A stretch of DNA of 7,091 nucleotides from Mariprofundus sp. (GTDB taxonomy: Bacteria; Pseudomonadota; Zetaproteobacteria; Mariprofundales; Mariprofundaceae): positions 1 through 7,091 of the forward strand of contig JAJFLF010000080.1 in the NCBI GenBank assembly GCA_021772845.1, given 5' to 3'. Positions within the stretch are counted from its first letter, which is position 1, and each line of letters opens with the position of its first letter. Positions 1-5,841 of this stretch are shown one piece after another. The notes beneath the pieces are model-generated. The model saw only the letters and a program-made list of their open reading frames with translations, did no database searches and was not told the origin of the DNA. Made by a program: the position numbers and the translations under genes.

Positions 1-362
1 TGACCCAGTGTCATGCCAATATCATCGGTGTATTCCCAGTCATCCTGTTGTTGATGCTGGTGATAATCGCGAATGCGGTTAGCAGCTAATGTCAGTGATT
101 CACGATCCATATCGGATACTGCATTCCATGCCTGTTGCATGCGTTCGCGGGTGATTTCGATGGAATCACCATCGCAGGCCCAGCCATCAAAACGTTCAGT
201 ATAATCACACAGTGCAGCATTACCGCGTTTTTTTACATCAGCAAGGATACCTGCAACCAGAGCTTGTACATCATCACCGGTATCGGCGTCACGGCACAGT
301 AAATCATCAAGTTGTTTGGCAAACTCACTGTTTTGTGAGTCCAGTCTGAGAATTTTACTCAT
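1..362 (-). CDS. hisD: Histidinol dehydrogenase, N-terminal 120 residues (cut by left window edge)
   Basis: HisD is a zinc enzyme that oxidises L-histidinol to L-histidine in two NAD-dependent steps, the last steps of histidine synthesis in the cytoplasm. The translated fragment starts MSKILRLDSQ and contains the family's N-terminal helical pattern, including ADVKKRGNAALCDYTERFDG (about residues 44-63), which matches the usual 'V..RGD.AL.+YT..FD' signature. It ends at MTLGQ, just before the expected PV..VGLYVPGG region, so the NAD- and zinc-binding residues lie outside the window and catalytic competence cannot be judged. The ATG is preceded by a purine-rich AGGGGA about 9 bases upstream. It sits 42 bases downstream of the hisG stop on the same strand, as expected for the third gene of a murA-hisG-hisD operon. 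Identification rests on sequence pattern plus context and is firm despite truncation. Confidence 0.93.
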   Translation of the reverse strand, partial: MSKILRLDSQNSEFAKQLDDLLCRDADTGDDVQALVAGILADVKKRGNAALCDYTERFDGWACDGDSIEITRERMQQAWNAVSDMDRESLTLAANRIRDYHQHQQQDDWEYTDDIGMTLG

Positions 363-404
363 GTGTGTTTTCCCCTGTTCCTTATCTATCTTTTAGACTG
401 TTTG

Positions 405-1076
405 TTATTTTTTGCTTTCAGTCAGTTCTACAGCCTGACGCAGTGATTCAATGATAGGTTGAATGCTCTGCTTGCGTGTAGCAAAACTGGCCGGGTTTAC
501 AATCAGGCGACTGGAAATATCACACATTGTCGTCTCTTCGATCAAGCCGTTGGCTTTTAAGGTGCTACCGGTTTCAACCAGATCGACAATGCGCTCTGCC
601 ATGCCAACCAGTGGTGCCAGCTCCATTGAGCCGTAGAGATGAATGATTTCAGCCTGTACACCATGCGCCAGGAAATATTCCGAAGCCAGTTTGTCATATT
701 TGGTGGCAACACGAATGCGGCTACCGCGCTCAGGCGTGCCTGCTTCAACCAGATCTTTCGGGCCACAGACACACATACGGCAGCGGCCAATTTTCAGGTC
801 CAGCGGTTCATAAACATGCGGACGATATTCAAGCAGTGAGTCACGGCCTGCAATGCCCACATCAGCGGCTCCCTGCTCAACATAGGTGCACACATCTGCA
901 GCGCGGATAATGAGAAAGCGTACTTTCTCACCATGGCAATCACCATCAACCATCAGTTTACGGGTGGTTTGCACATCTTCAGCTGGGTTCAGACCAGCAG
1001 CCTGCAATAGCGGCAGCGTTTGCTCCAGAATACGGCCTTTCGATAAAGCAATGGTTAAAGGTCTGGAATCAGACAT
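405..1076 (-). CDS. hisG: ATP phosphoribosyltransferase, short-form catalytic subunit
   Basis: HisG condenses ATP with PRPP to give phosphoribosyl-ATP, the first committed and feedback-controlled step of histidine synthesis. The 223-residue product begins with the typical LTIALSKGRILEQTLPLL and has VATKY (123-127) and the PRPP-binding signature DLVETGSTLKANGL (165-178), so both halves of the periplasmic-binding-protein-like catalytic fold are present. The length is that of the HisGS class: the C-terminal ACT-like regulatory domain of the roughly 300-residue long form is absent. Short forms of this family are known to assemble with HisZ, a histidyl-tRNA synthetase paralogue, for activity and histidine inhibition; HisZ is not in this window. 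The ATG lies inside the last codons of murA (8-base overlap) and has a good Shine-Dalgarno, AAGGGAG, 9 bases upstream, so translation is probably coupled to murA. The start is well supported by the RBS and by the family N-terminus. Confidence 0.97.
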   Translation of the reverse strand: MSDSRPLTIALSKGRILEQTLPLLQAAGLNPAEDVQTTRKLMVDGDCHGEKVRFLIIRAADVCTYVEQGAADVGIAGRDSLLEYRPHVYEPLDLKIGRCRMCVCGPKDLVEAGTPERGSRIRVATKYDKLASEYFLAHGVQAEIIHLYGSMELAPLVGMAERIVDLVETGSTLKANGLIEETTMCDISSRLIVNPASFATRKQSIQPIIESLRQAVELTESKK

Positions 1077-2364
1077 CAGATTGTACTCCCTTCATCCAGT
1101 TTTCACTGGCACTGTGCCGTTCAATACGTGCACCAAGTTTACTCAATTTTTCTTCGATTCGTTCATATCCACGGTCAATATGATAAACGCGGGAGATTAC
1201 TGTTTCACCTTCTGCTGCCAGGCCTGCCAATACCAGAGAGGCAGAAGCACGCAGATCCGTTGCCATGACCGGTGCCGCAGAAAGATGTTCGATACCTGAT
1301 ACCAGTGCTGTATTGCCATCAAGGCGAATCTCGGCCCCCATGCGTGCCAGTTCCTGCACATGCATGAAGCGATTTTCAAAAATGGTCTCTTTTACTACGC
1401 TGGTACCATCTGCCAGTGTCATTAAAGCCATGAACTGGGCTTGTAAATCGGTGGGGAAACCGGGGTGGGGCAGGGTGTGGATGTCCACTGCTTTCAAGCG
1501 CCCCTGTGCTTTACAGCGAATGAAATCATCACCGCTTTCAACCATGCATCCAGCTTCTTTGACGCGTGCTAAAAAGGCTTCGAGCAGATCCGGAGCAATA
1601 CCTGTCACGGTTACATCACCGCCGGTAATCAGTCCTGCCGCAAGATAGGTGGCAGCTTCAATACGGTCTGCGATGGTAGTCATTTCACCACCATGCAGGC
1701 GATCAACACCTTCAATAACAATGCGATTGTTGCCGTCGCCATCAATCTTGGCACCGAGCGCACGCAGCGATTCAGCCAGATTAACGATCTCAGGTTCGCG
1801 GGCGGCGTTATCGAGTATAGTAATACCTTGAGCCAAAACAGCAGCCATCATCAGATTTTCAGTACCTGTTACGGTAACCTGATCAAAGACAATATGCGCA
1901 CCCTGTAATTTTCCATCAACCCTGGCGATAATATCACCTTGTTCCACTTCAATCGTTGCCCCCATCGCTTCCAGACCTTTGAGGTGCATGTCAATCGGGC
2001 GTGCTCCAATCGCACAGCCACCGGGCAGACTTACTTTTGCATGACCAAAGCGAGCCAGCAGAGGCCCGAGAACCAGCGATGATGCTCGCATGGTCTTTAC
2101 CAGCTCATAGGGCGCTTCAGATTTGTCGGCATTGCGGGTGTCGACATGTAGACAGTGTTGATCATCGTAAGCGACATCAGCACCTTGCCAAGCTAAGAGC
2201 GTCATCATGGTTGAAATGTCGCGTAAATGCGGAATACGATGATATATTACTGGTCCATCAACTAGAATTGCGGCGGCAAGCAACGGAAGCGCTGCATTTT
2301 TTGCGCCGCTAGCTTCTATGGTGCCGGAAAGTGCTGCACCGCCCTGAATAATGATTTTGTCCAT
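1069..2364 (-). CDS. murA: UDP-N-acetylglucosamine 1-carboxyvinyltransferase
   Basis: MurA transfers enolpyruvate from phosphoenolpyruvate to UDP-GlcNAc, the first committed cytoplasmic step of peptidoglycan synthesis and the target of fosfomycin. The 431-residue product is close to the usual length of about 420. Family landmarks are present: SGAKNAALP with Lys22/Asn23, Arg93 in MRASSLVLGPLLAR, the active-site Cys117 in the loop LPGGCAIGARPID, Arg122, Asp306 in GFPTDLQAQ, Asp370/Arg372 in TDLRASASLVLAG, and Arg398 in HIDRGYERIEEKL. Cys at the loop position predicts the normal fosfomycin-sensitive form rather than the Cys-to-Asp variant. The ATG start is preceded by a modest GTAGG and gives the standard MDK- N-terminus. 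It is the first gene of an operon with hisG and hisD, divergent from rho, and has an extended -10 promoter upstream. The C-terminus runs a few residues past the core and overlaps the hisG start. Confidence 0.98.
   Translation of the reverse strand: MDKIIIQGGAALSGTIEASGAKNAALPLLAAAILVDGPVIYHRIPHLRDISTMMTLLAWQGADVAYDDQHCLHVDTRNADKSEAPYELVKTMRASSLVLGPLLARFGHAKVSLPGGCAIGARPIDMHLKGLEAMGATIEVEQGDIIARVDGKLQGAHIVFDQVTVTGTENLMMAAVLAQGITILDNAAREPEIVNLAESLRALGAKIDGDGNNRIVIEGVDRLHGGEMTTIADRIEAATYLAAGLITGGDVTVTGIAPDLLEAFLARVKEAGCMVESGDDFIRCKAQGRLKAVDIHTLPHPGFPTDLQAQFMALMTLADGTSVVKETIFENRFMHVQELARMGAEIRLDGNTALVSGIEHLSAAPVMATDLRASASLVLAGLAAEGETVISRVYHIDRGYERIEEKLSKLGARIERHSASENWMKGVQSDV
1086..1092 (-). promoter_or_regulatory. 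Ribosome binding site for hisG inside the murA 3' end
   Basis: On the minus strand AAGGGAG lies 9 bases before the hisG ATG and within the last murA codons. It fixes the hisG start and means ribosomes finishing murA pass directly over the hisG initiation site. Confidence 0.75.
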
Positions 2365-2432
2365 GATTACCTACCGTCTAAAGATGGCAACGCTAACGGC
2401 TGAAAGCTGGCCAAACAATGCCTGTGAATCAG

Positions 2433-2441
2433 ATTATAGCA
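2433..2441 (-). promoter_or_regulatory. Extended -10 sigma-70 promoter for murA-hisG-hisD
   Basis: The minus strand reads TGCTATAAT, that is a perfect TATAAT with the TG of an extended -10 element one base upstream. No convincing -35 box is visible at 16-18 bases, which is typical of extended -10 promoters. Transcription would begin near 2426, giving a leader of about 60 bases before the murA ATG at 2364. Inferred by motif only. Confidence 0.6.
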
Positions 2442-2494
2442 GTAGTGGGGATTGTGGATTTATATTTGTAATATGTATTCTGCGATAGCGCATA

Positions 2495-2523
2495 TTATTA
2501 TGCCGAAAGTTTGCGACTATACT
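2495..2523 (+). promoter_or_regulatory. Candidate upstream promoter of rho
   Basis: TATACT at 2518-2523 is one base from the -10 consensus and has TTATTA (weak -35, 3 of 6) with a 17-base spacer at 2495-2500. The start would be near 2530, leaving a leader of about 210 bases before the rho ATG. It lies back to back with the murA promoter in the same intergenic region. Motif evidence only, and the -35 is poor. Confidence 0.35.
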
Positions 2524-2579
2524 CGTGCATATGCTGTGAAGATGAGCTTCTGTCGTATTGTACAGGGTGGAATATAAAG

Positions 2580-2608
2580 TTGACACAGCAAAGCGCTGCA
2601 ATTAGAAA
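2580..2608 (+). promoter_or_regulatory. Candidate downstream promoter of rho (perfect -35)
   Basis: TTGACA at 2580-2585 matches the sigma-70 -35 consensus exactly. With a 17-base spacer, TAGAAA at 2603-2608 serves as a 4-of-6 -10 box. Transcription would begin near 2615 and the leader would be about 127 bases. Of the two rho promoter candidates this has the better -35 and the other the better -10; both could be used. Confidence 0.45.
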
Positions 2609-2640
2609 TGCACCTGTTGCCGGTGTTGTCTTCCGGTTTT

Positions 2641-2710
2641 TCGATCTCCCCTCAGGACTTATTGTCAGCTTTAACTACCAGCTCCCATTTCGCCAATTTG
2701 TCCACCATTG
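2641..2710 (+). promoter_or_regulatory. C-rich, G-poor rho leader segment, rut-like
   Basis: By direct count these 70 leader bases hold 24 C and 9 G on the plus (transcribed) strand, with many pyrimidine-C steps and no strong hairpin seen by eye. That is the composition expected of a Rho utilisation site, where the Rho OB-fold primary site binds unstructured C-rich RNA. Rho autoregulation by attenuation in its own leader is established in E. coli; that this leader does the same is inference. Confidence 0.4.
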
Positions 2711-2729
2711 TATCGTTATTAGAATACTT

Positions 2730-2733
2730 GGAG
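2730..2733 (+). promoter_or_regulatory. Ribosome binding site that sets the rho start
   Basis: GGAG (within TTGGAG) lies 8 bases before the ATG at 2742. The same frame stays open upstream to a TTG at 2511, but that codon overlaps the upstream -10 candidate and its 77 extra codons are Cys-rich and unlike any Rho, so the start with this site is preferred. Confidence 0.8.
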
Positions 2734-2741
2734 TATTTTTT

Positions 2742-4700
2742 ATGTCTCAAACAACAGAACCAACACAGGACGTGGTGGCATCAACTGCAGCCGATAGTGC
2801 TGCAGAAGTGAAACCACGTCGCCGTGGTCGGCCACCGAAATCGGCAGCTGAAAAAGCTGCGACATTGGCTGCTAAAAAAGAAAAAGTGGCGAAAGATGCA
2901 GTCTCAGATGATAAGCCGGTTGTAAAAAAGAGGGCTGTAAGAAAGCCTGCTAAAACCAAAGCGGCAGCGAATGAGGCTGTTGAAACCAATGCTAAAGATG
3001 CTGCCAAAGATGCAGTAAAAGACGTTGTTAAAAAAGCTGTAAAGACTTCTCCAAAAGCATCTGTGAATGAAACATCGCAAGAATCTCCGAATGAATCTCC
3101 AAACGAAGTAGTTAAAGCAGCTGTGAAAGACGTTGCTAAAGAGAAAAAACCTGAATCAACGATAACAGATAAACCTGAAACAAAACCACGCCGTAGAGCC
3201 CGGCCGCAAAAGGCTAATCAGGCTGATAACGCATCGAAATCTGCAGAGCCAAGACAACACAAAGATGGCAATAACAGTCATGCAAAAGACGAACATCAGC
3301 ATGGATCATCAGAGCAGCCGCGCAAAAATCGCTGGAAGAAGGGCGATCGCAATAACAACAATAATAACCAGAACAGTAATAAACAACGTGGTCGTCGTGA
3401 TGAGCCGGAAGAAAAAATATCTGATGAAATGCAGGGTGTTTCACTGCACCTGAAAGAGATCTCATCCAAGACTCCGATGGAACTGGTGGAATTGGCTGAC
3501 ACCTATGGTCTTGAAAACGTAGCTGGTCTGCGTAAACAGGAGCAGGTGTCAGCCATTCTTCGCGCACATGGTTTGCGCTGTGGTACGATTTACAGTGAAG
3601 GTGTGTTGGAAATTTTACCGGATGGTTTTGGTTTCCTGCGTTCAGCCGATGATAACTATCTGTCCGGTCCGGATGATGTGTATGTTTCATCGCATCAGAT
3701 TCGCCGTTATTTCCTACGTAAGGGTGATACCGTATCGGGTGAAATTCGCCCTCCACGTCGAGGTGAAAAGTATTTTGCGCTCAAGAGTGTTGAAACCAGC
3801 AATGGTGAATCACCGGAAGTTGCGCGTACCAAGGTATTGTTTGATAATCTTACGCCGCTCTATCCTGATGAACGCTTGCATATGGAGATCGAAAATCCGA
3901 CCAAGAAAGATATTACCGGTCGCATTATTGATATCGTATCCCCTATTGGTAAGGGCCAACGTGCACTTCTTGTAGCACCGCCGCGTACTGGTAAAACAGT
4001 CATGATGCAGTCGATTGCGCATTCGATCGCAGCCAATCACCCTGAAGCAGTGTTGATGGTGTTGTTGATTGATGAACGCCCTGAAGAAGTGACCGATATG
4101 AAGCGTTCGGTGAAGGGTGAAGTTATTTCATCCACCTTTGATGAACCTGCCCAGCGTCACGTACAGGTCTCTGAAATGGTGATTGAAAAGGCCAAACGTC
4201 TGGTTGAACATGGTAAAGATGTGATCATCCTACTGGATTCGATTACCCGCCTGGCGCGTGCTTATAACACGGTTGTTCCATCATCCGGCAAGATTTTGAC
4301 CGGTGGTGTGGATGCCAATGCTCTGCATAGGCCGAAACGTTTCTTCGGTGCGGCACGTAATATTGAGGGTGGTGGTTCATTAACCATCGTTGCTACTGCG
4401 CTGGTAGATACCGGTTCGAAGATGGATGAAGTGATTTTCGAAGAGTTTAAAGGCACCGGTAATATGGAAATTAGATTGGATCGCAAACTCACAGACAAAC
4501 GTGTGTTCCCATCGATCGATATTGCGCCATCGGGTACCCGTAAAGAAGAGCTTCTCACACCGGCTGATGATCTGCAGAAAGTGTGGATTTTGAGAAAGAT
4601 TCTTTCTCCAATGAATTCAGTGGGTGCGATGGAATTCCTGATTGATAAGTTAAGCCCAACCAAAGATAATGCGGAGTTCTTTGAACGCATGAATCAGTAA
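2742..4700 (+). CDS. rho: Transcription termination factor Rho with long basic/Asn-rich N-terminal extension
   Basis: Rho is a hexameric RNA-dependent ATPase and translocase that loads on C-rich nascent RNA and stops RNA polymerase. The product is 652 residues; E. coli Rho is 419, and the core aligns with a constant offset of 234, so all extra length is N-terminal. Core order: Rho_N helical domain (about 240-277), OB-fold RNA site with DGFGFLR (294-300; Phe296, Phe298), then the RecA-like motor with Walker A APPRTGKT (412-419, Lys418), catalytic Glu445 in LIDERPEE, Walker B Asp499, Q-loop ILTGGVDANA (518-527), R-loop Lys560 and arginine finger Arg600. All expected catalytic residues are present; Arg415 replaces the E. 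coli P-loop Lys181, probably a natural variant. Residues 1-234 look disordered: Lys/Ala/Glu-rich, with RRRGRPPK (26-33), a degenerate copy RRRARPQK (150-157), short Lys-Asp-Ala-Val repeats (85-101, 123-135) and an Asn run (204-209). The gene is divergent from murA and ends at a strong terminator. Confidence 0.98.
   Translation: MSQTTEPTQDVVASTAADSAAEVKPRRRGRPPKSAAEKAATLAAKKEKVAKDAVSDDKPVVKKRAVRKPAKTKAAANEAVETNAKDAAKDAVKDVVKKAVKTSPKASVNETSQESPNESPNEVVKAAVKDVAKEKKPESTITDKPETKPRRRARPQKANQADNASKSAEPRQHKDGNNSHAKDEHQHGSSEQPRKNRWKKGDRNNNNNNQNSNKQRGRRDEPEEKISDEMQGVSLHLKEISSKTPMELVELADTYGLENVAGLRKQEQVSAILRAHGLRCGTIYSEGVLEILPDGFGFLRSADDNYLSGPDDVYVSSHQIRRYFLRKGDTVSGEIRPPRRGEKYFALKSVETSNGESPEVARTKVLFDNLTPLYPDERLHMEIENPTKKDITGRIIDIVSPIGKGQRALLVAPPRTGKTVMMQSIAHSIAANHPEAVLMVLLIDERPEEVTDMKRSVKGEVISSTFDEPAQRHVQVSEMVIEKAKRLVEHGKDVIILLDSITRLARAYNTVVPSSGKILTGGVDANALHRPKRFFGAARNIEGGGSLTIVATALVDTGSKMDEVIFEEFKGTGNMEIRLDRKLTDKRVFPSIDIAPSGTRKEELLTPADDLQKVWILRKILSPMNSVGAMEFLIDKLSPTKDNAEFFERMNQ
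2811..2840 (+). other. AT-hook-like motif in the Rho extension (residues 24-33)
   Basis: KPRRRGRPPK contains the RGRP core of AT-hook minor-groove DNA-binding motifs, flanked by basic residues and prolines. A second, imperfect copy KPRRRARPQK is encoded at 3183-3212, also in a Lys-rich setting; its core Gly is replaced by Ala, which would weaken a true AT-hook. DNA or RNA binding by this segment is inference. Confidence 0.6.
3351..3368 (+). repeat. AAY trinucleotide tract encoding six asparagines in Rho
   Basis: Six successive AAT/AAC codons (residues 204-209) are followed by a further Asn/Gln/Ser-rich stretch ending in Lys-Gln-Arg-Gly-Arg-Arg. AAT and AAC are mixed, so it is not a perfect microsatellite. 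It sits at the end of the disordered extension, before the Rho_N domain. Confidence 0.7.
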
Positions 4701-4726
4701 AGATAGAGGTTTTCCTCTCTCATCTT
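4701..4726 (+). other. A/T-containing hairpin directly after the rho stop
   Basis: AGAT-AGAGG, a TTTT loop, and CCTCT with ATCT further on can fold into an interrupted stem. No T-run follows at once, so I do not call it a terminator; it may protect the mRNA 3' end or simply be a spacer before the real terminator. Confidence 0.35.
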
Positions 4727-4727
4727 A

Positions 4728-4756
4728 AGCCCTCGGTTAACGCCGGGGGCTTTTTT
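4728..4756 (+). terminator. Intrinsic terminator of rho
   Basis: A 9-base stem, AGCCCTCGG (4728-4736) with CCGGGGGCT (4743-4751) and one T-G wobble, closes a 6-base loop and is followed by a run of six T. It lies 27 bases after the rho stop, so rho mRNA ends without needing Rho itself. Confidence 0.9.
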
Positions 4757-5105
4757 ATGATTCATCGCTATGTGGGAATTATTTCATGCTAATCTGAATG
4801 ACCGTTTCAGGCAAAAATAGGATGCTTGATACTTCTCCTGCAATTAAGGGATATATGCATAAAGAACTATAGCTCTTGTCCTTTGTTTGGCGGCAAAAAA
4901 AGAGCTAAAGAAAGCCGCCCCAAACCCACCAGCCTTGTCGGGTCCCCAATCTCAGCTATTTATAGTCGGCCATACTCCGTTGCTCTCATCCGTCCATAAA
5001 CAACTAAAATTAGCAGCCTGCTAGCGAGGGAAAGTAAGTCTTTTCAATCCGCTTCGAGATGTGCAGGAGCGCGACTGACTGCTAGAGGGAGCTAGAAAGG
5101 AGGGC
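4757..5105. other. Gene-free region between convergent rho and HAD genes
   Basis: No credible ORF is seen on either strand in these roughly 350 bases. The contents are uneven. An A/T-rich part runs to about 4870. Next comes interleaved inverted repeats, then a C-rich plus-strand stretch (4921-5010: 31 C, 12 G), an interrupted palindrome TAGCAGCCTGCTA at 5011-5023, and two similar copies of CTGCTAG(C)GAGGGA at 5018-5031 and 5079-5090. Short minus-strand frames look protein-like but are broken by stops every 20-35 codons, which could mean a decayed gene or repeat. It does not match tmRNA, RNase P or SRP RNA as far as I can tell. No clear terminator for the HAD gene is visible. Confidence 0.5.
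4870..4919. repeat. Interleaved inverted repeats with pseudoknot topology
   Basis: TAGCTCTT (4870-4877) pairs with AAGAGCTA (4900-4907), and GGCGGC (4889-4894) pairs with GCCGCC (4914-4919). The order is a-b-a'-b', so an 8-base and a 6-base stem would interlock as an H-type pseudoknot with connecting loops of 11, 5 and 6 bases. The complementarity is exact; the fold and any function are inference. Confidence 0.45.
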
Positions 5106-5732
5106 TTATATGTTTAGGGCGTCGGGAAGGTGGTGGAATTTCGGGATGTGATAGTCCCAGTGACCATCAGGTTCGTGGGTGATCCAGACGGTTTTGCAGC
5201 CAAGCTGACATGCTACTTTCAGGTTATCTGCCATATCATCAACAACCAGTGTGCGTTCCGGCTCAAATCCTTCCTGTTTAATCAGCATGGCCAGGGTTTG
5301 TTGGCATGGTTTGGGCAGGTATTGGTTGAAACGGATATCATAAATAGCTGCAAAGTGATGGCGAATACCCAAGGCTGCAAGGATGCGCTCAGCATGTTCT
5401 TTGATGCCATTGGTGTGGATGACCTTGCGTCCAGGTAGGCGAGCCAGAGCTGCATCCAGCTCCGCATCTTTTTCCAGTATCTCATGCGCATTGATATCAT
5501 GTACATCATGCAGAAACGGTTCTGCCTCCATGCCGTGATGTAACATCATGCCTCTGAGTGTGGTGCCGTACTCTTTCCAGTATTTCACACGTAGCCGATC
5601 AGCTTCTTCATGGTCCACGTCAAGTTCATTGGCCACAAAGGTGGTCATGCGTTTATCCATGCGCGCAAACACACCGGAATCGGCAGCATAGAGGGTGTTG
5701 TCGAGATCAATTACAGCTAAATCAAAAGGCAT
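5106..5732 (-). CDS. HAD-family phosphatase, pyrimidine 5'-nucleotidase (Sdt1-like) type
   Basis: This 208-residue cytosolic protein has all four haloacid dehalogenase motifs: DLDNTLY with nucleophile Asp9 and acid/base Asp11; Thr107 in IHTNG; Lys141 in LPKP; and VVDDMADN with Asp165/Asp166 for magnesium. The cap segment between motifs I and II contains YWKEYGTTLRGMM and FLHDVHD, the pattern of the pyrimidine 5'-nucleotidase subfamily that includes yeast Sdt1, so the likely reaction is dephosphorylation of UMP/CMP-type nucleotides or of damaged analogues. Substrate choice is inferred from the subfamily only. The length is normal for this compact cap type. The start is set by the DLDNTLY spacing; no clear Shine-Dalgarno is seen, and the ATG lies within a 10-base palindrome ATGCGCGCAT (5731-5740) that also holds an out-of-frame ATG 7 bases upstream. 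It converges on rho and is separated from the upstream gene by a terminator, so it is probably a single-gene unit. Confidence 0.88.
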   Translation of the reverse strand: MPFDLAVIDLDNTLYAADSGVFARMDKRMTTFVANELDVDHEEADRLRVKYWKEYGTTLRGMMLHHGMEAEPFLHDVHDINAHEILEKDAELDAALARLPGRKVIHTNGIKEHAERILAALGIRHHFAAIYDIRFNQYLPKPCQQTLAMLIKQEGFEPERTLVVDDMADNLKVACQLGCKTVWITHEPDGHWDYHIPKFHHLPDALNI

Positions 5733-5767
5733 GCGCGCATACTACTAAGAATAAGATATAGATAGCT

Positions 5768-5773
5768 ATTGTA
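5768..5773 (-). promoter_or_regulatory. Possible -10 box for the HAD gene
   Basis: The minus strand has TACAAT, one base from consensus, about 35 bases upstream of the ATG. No good -35 is found at 16-18 bases. A promoter somewhere between the upstream terminator and this gene is expected from the layout; this is the best candidate but weak. Confidence 0.3.
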
Positions 5774-5841
5774 GAATCTTTCAGATCGGATTTTTTGTCA
5801 CGGCACTCAATCGTGGCATGAATAATCTGATGCGTATGAAC

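Noticed and set aside
886..1299. Plus-strand open frame of 137 codons across hisG and murA
   Set aside because: Lies opposite two certain genes and shows no recognisable motif; a shadow frame.
2542..2577. Eleven-residue leader ORF upstream of rho
   Set aside because: No convincing ribosome binding site and no regulatory codon run; E. coli has a rho leader peptide, but similarity cannot be shown for so short a frame.
2623..2646. CCGG...CCGG hairpin followed by TTTTT in the rho leader, as an attenuator
   Set aside because: The stem is only about four pairs with a nine-base loop, too weak to call a terminator by eye.
2511..2741. TTG start giving a 729-residue Rho
   Set aside because: The TTG overlaps a candidate -10 region, the extra peptide is Cys-rich and unlike Rho, and a clear RBS precedes the ATG at 2742.
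3214..3756. Minus-strand open frame of 180 codons inside rho
   Set aside because: It is antisense to well-conserved Rho codons, rich in His/Cys, and has no family pattern; a shadow frame.
5011..5023. TAGCAGCCTGCTA as a terminator for the HAD gene
   Set aside because: The symmetric arms leave a one-base loop, so only about four pairs could form, and the following T-run is broken.
4757..5105. tmRNA, RNase P RNA or SRP RNA in the intergenic region
   Set aside because: The length would suit tmRNA or RNase P, but I found none of their conserved core motifs or a CCA-type 3' end.
4847..5112. Similar AGGG.TATATG-type sequences at both ends of the intergenic block as mobile-element termini
   Set aside because: The match is short and imperfect, in direct rather than inverted orientation, with no target-site duplication visible.
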